The notes beneath the pieces are model-generated. The model was given only the letters and a program-made list of their open reading frames with translations. It was not told the origin of the DNA and did not search any database. A program made the translations under genes and the position numbers. Positions 5,151 through 7,404 of a stretch of 7,404 nucleotides of DNA are shown one piece after another. The stretch comes from Verrucomicrobiales bacterium (GTDB taxonomy: Bacteria; Verrucomicrobiota; Verrucomicrobiae; Limisphaerales; UBA9464): positions 1-7,404 of the forward strand of contig SXXZ01000316.1 of assembly GCA_005789375.1 (NCBI GenBank), in the 5' to 3' direction. Positions within the stretch are counted from its first letter, which is position 1. The number at the start of each line of letters is the position of its first letter.

Positions 5151-7404
5151 GCGAATCCTCACAATTCGATCCCCTGACGCAGGCCTTGTCCGGAGCCACG
5201 TCCATTGAGGCCAGTGCCGGCACCGGAAAAACTTATTCCATCACCCTGCTCTGGCTGCGGTTGCTCATCGAACGGAGCCTCCGTGTGGACCAGATCCTCG
5301 TGAGCACCTTCACTCAGGCGGCCACGGCCGAACTGCGCGAACGCCTGCTCACTTCGCTGCGGCGCGCGCTGTCGGCGGCCCAGGCGATTTCCGACGGACG
5401 CCCCGTCGACCACCACGATGAGGCTCAGATCCTCACTCGGTGGTTGGCGGCAGACCCTGACGCGTGTGCGGCGTTGACTGAACACCTGACTCAGTCGCTG
5501 AGCACGTTCGACCTAGCCCCCATTCAAACGCTCCATGGGTTCTGCCAGTCGCTCATCAGTCGGCATTCCCTCGAGTTGGCCTGCGATCCAGACCCGAAGC
5601 TTCAGGAGAATTGCGACACGCTGCTCGAGCAAATCACCGGAGACTTCCTCATGGAGGAATCCGACACCCAGGCCCCCGATGCGGCCTCCCTCCGCCGGAT
5701 GGCTCGAACACTTCAGGCGCGGCCCGCCGCAGACGTGCGGGGCGTGTCGCTAAGTCGCGAGCAATTGCGCGATGCCAAGGGCAGGTTGGTGTCTCAAATC
5801 GCACACGAGGCACCGGCCGCAATCGCAGGACTGAAGCTCGCAGTCAGCCGCAACGCCGTGGACAAATTGGTGACGAACCTGGTCGAAACCGCCCAGTGGA
5901 AGGCGCTCAGCGATTCGCAGGCCAAGAATCTGCCCCCGTCGTTTTTAGATCTTTGGGCCCGATATGCGCGGCTAGAGTTCTCTGAAAAACAGCTCCCGGC
6001 CTCCCGTCTGGCCGAGCGCATCCGTATCGAACTCCCGCGGCGCAAGACCCAGGCCGGTGTCCGAACCTTCGACGACATTTTACTGACGGTGCGCAATGCG
6101 CTGGTCACGCAAGGCTCTGAGGGGCCTCTGGCCCGGGCGGTCCGAAGTCGACTGAAAGCGGCCATTCTCGATGAATGCCAAGACAGCGATACCCTGCAAA
6201 TTCAGGTCTTTCAGTCGCTCTTCGCCCACGCCGATACCGAGTCGTTCCTCATCATCGGAGACCCGAAGCAAAGCATCTACCGCTTCCGGGGCGCCGATTT
6301 GGCTAGCTACCGCTCACTGGCTAAGTCACTGCATCCGGCGCCGCGGATGACCGTGAACCATCGGTCCGATCCATCGCTGGTTGCGGCCATCAATCACCTC
6401 TACGGTCCGAGTTTCCGCTTCCCGGATTCGTTGGTGAGCGATGCCCCCTTCGAGTACGTGCCCGTGACTGCCCGGGCCACCGAAGACCGGATCTGGGATC
6501 CGGCACCACGAAAGGCCGTGGTCATCCAGTGGAGCTCAGAATCCGACCGGTACCGTGCCCTGCCCCGACTGGCTCGGCTCACCGCCCAAGAGATCGTGCG
6601 GCTGCTCCAAGATCCCGTGGAGATTGCCGACCGGCACACCCACCTGCGTCGCCGCCTGCTGCCGGGAGACATCGGAGTGCTAGCCGCCAACCACCGGGAA
6701 CTCCGCCTGGTTCGCCGAGCGCTACAGGCTGGTGGTATCGCCTGCCAATCCTCTGGCAAGGGCCTAGGCAGCGTGTTCGAAAGCGACGAAGCACTCGACG
6801 TTCTCGCATGGTTAGAACTACTCGGTGCACTGCACCACCACGGCGAATTGCTCGGGCGGCTTTCGGCCTTCCTCGTGAGCCCGCTGGGCGCGGAGTCGGC
6901 CGCTCACGTCTTGGAGATCCAAACCCATCCCACCCTGCAGGCCGAGGCGTTCCAGCGGTTCCTCCACGCACAACAAGAACTCGGACGGGTCGGACCCTTG
7001 GCGCCATTGCTTCGGTGGATCACAAGCAGCGAAGTTTCGGCCCGAAACCTGGGTTACGCAGACGGCGAACGGCGCATCACCAACTGGCGACAGGTGGGAG
7101 TGCTGCTGCAGGGGCGATTCGAGCAAGGACTTCGGAGTGCCGAATCGCTGGCCGCCTGGCTGGCTCGCCAAGTTTCCGATGCCCCGGAATCCCTCGGGGA
7201 TGCCGCCGGTGAAAGCACCCTGATGCGCCTAGAGACCGATGCCTCGGCCGTGCAACTCAACACTATTCATGGGGCCAAAGGGCTAGAGTACCCGGTGGTA
7301 TTCTGCCCCTTCCTGGGAATCGTCCGAGGACGGAGCCATCTCGCCGCATCCAACACGGCCGTGGCACGGTTGAGCGACTCATGGGTGGTCGATGTCGGCT
7401 CCGA
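5147..7404 (+). CDS. recB: Exodeoxyribonuclease V beta subunit RecB, 3' end outside the window
   Basis: RecB is the 3'-5' SF1A helicase and the nuclease of RecBCD. The frame is open for 752 codons to the window edge. Visible motifs are Walker A SIEASAGTGKT (19-29, Lys28), motif Ia TFTQAATAELRERL (54-67), the HGFCQ motif (130-134), Walker B/motif II ILDECQDSD (340-348), motif III IIGDPKQSIYRFRGAD (369-384), motif IV NHRSD (404-408) and motif V VQLNTIHGAKGLEYP (702-716). All key ATPase residues are intact, so this should be an active helicase motor. The stretch between HGFC and the DExQ box is about 210 residues, roughly 55-60 shorter than my recollection of E. coli RecB. It covers the region of the duplex-binding arm. 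Motif VI, the linker and the C-terminal PD-(D/E)xK nuclease domain are not in the window, so nuclease activity cannot be judged. The start is set by the ATGA overlap with recC and matches the N-terminus of other RecB proteins. recD is expected downstream. Confidence 0.95.
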   Translation, partial: MSESSQFDPLTQALSGATSIEASAGTGKTYSITLLWLRLLIERSLRVDQILVSTFTQAATAELRERLLTSLRRALSAAQAISDGRPVDHHDEAQILTRWLAADPDACAALTEHLTQSLSTFDLAPIQTLHGFCQSLISRHSLELACDPDPKLQENCDTLLEQITGDFLMEESDTQAPDAASLRRMARTLQARPAADVRGVSLSREQLRDAKGRLVSQIAHEAPAAIAGLKLAVSRNAVDKLVTNLVETAQWKALSDSQAKNLPPSFLDLWARYARLEFSEKQLPASRLAERIRIELPRRKTQAGVRTFDDILLTVRNALVTQGSEGPLARAVRSRLKAAILDECQDSDTLQIQVFQSLFAHADTESFLIIGDPKQSIYRFRGADLASYRSLAKSLHPAPRMTVNHRSDPSLVAAINHLYGPSFRFPDSLVSDAPFEYVPVTARATEDRIWDPAPRKAVVIQWSSESDRYRALPRLARLTAQEIVRLLQDPVEIADRHTHLRRRLLPGDIGVLAANHRELRLVRRALQAGGIACQSSGKGLGSVFESDEALDVLAWLELLGALHHHGELLGRLSAFLVSPLGAESAAHVLEIQTHPTLQAEAFQRFLHAQQELGRVGPLAPLLRWITSSEVSARNLGYADGERRITNWRQVGVLLQGRFEQGLRSAESLAAWLARQVSDAPESLGDAAGESTLMRLETDASAVQLNTIHGAKGLEYPVVFCPFLGIVRGRSHLAASNTAVARLSDSWVVDVGS

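Noticed and set aside
6728..6735. The octamer GCTGGTGG, identical to the E. coli Chi site, inside recB
   Set aside because: A single chance copy of an 8-mer in GC-rich coding DNA. Chi sequences differ between bacterial groups, so it says nothing about this host's Chi.

Overview
The window holds two divergently arranged units separated by a 560-bp non-coding gap. The DNA is GC-rich and reads as a bacterial chromosome. Nothing in it points to a plasmid, phage or insertion sequence. I cannot fix the taxon. The minus-strand membrane protein, the lack of Shine-Dalgarno sequences before recC and recB, and a RecBCD-type (not AddAB) enzyme in compact recC-recB order together suggest a non-proteobacterial lineage, possibly Verrucomicrobiota. 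This is a low-confidence guess.

Left part (37-1134, minus strand): a 365-residue multi-pass membrane protein. Its segment order and several residues look like an M48/HtpX-type membrane metallopeptidase. However, it has no HExxH anywhere, and the position expected to carry the third zinc ligand is also changed, so it looks like a catalytically dead relative. A good Shine-Dalgarno sequence precedes its ATG. A possible 42-codon leader ORF ends on that ATG with an ATGA overlap, and the leader's own ribosome site lies against a perfect 7-bp inverted repeat.

Middle part (1135-1694): no convincing gene and no RNA gene recognised. It contains three perfect inverted repeats (6, 7 and 9 bp arms) and, just before recC, an imperfect 14-bp tandem repeat in about four copies.

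Right part (1695-7404, plus strand): recC (complete, 1151 residues) overlaps recB (partial, 752 codons before the window ends) by 4 bp in an ATGA junction. RecC has a helicase-like fold without a Walker A motif and aligns along its length with the exonuclease V gamma subunit. RecB carries the expected SF1A helicase motifs through motif V. Its final helicase part and C-terminal nuclease domain lie beyond the window, where recD would be expected next. Together these encode most of a RecBCD helicase-nuclease, which repairs double-strand breaks and degrades linear foreign DNA. I found no previously undescribed system with strong support. The best candidates for a second look are the degenerate M48-like protein and the structured intergenic region.
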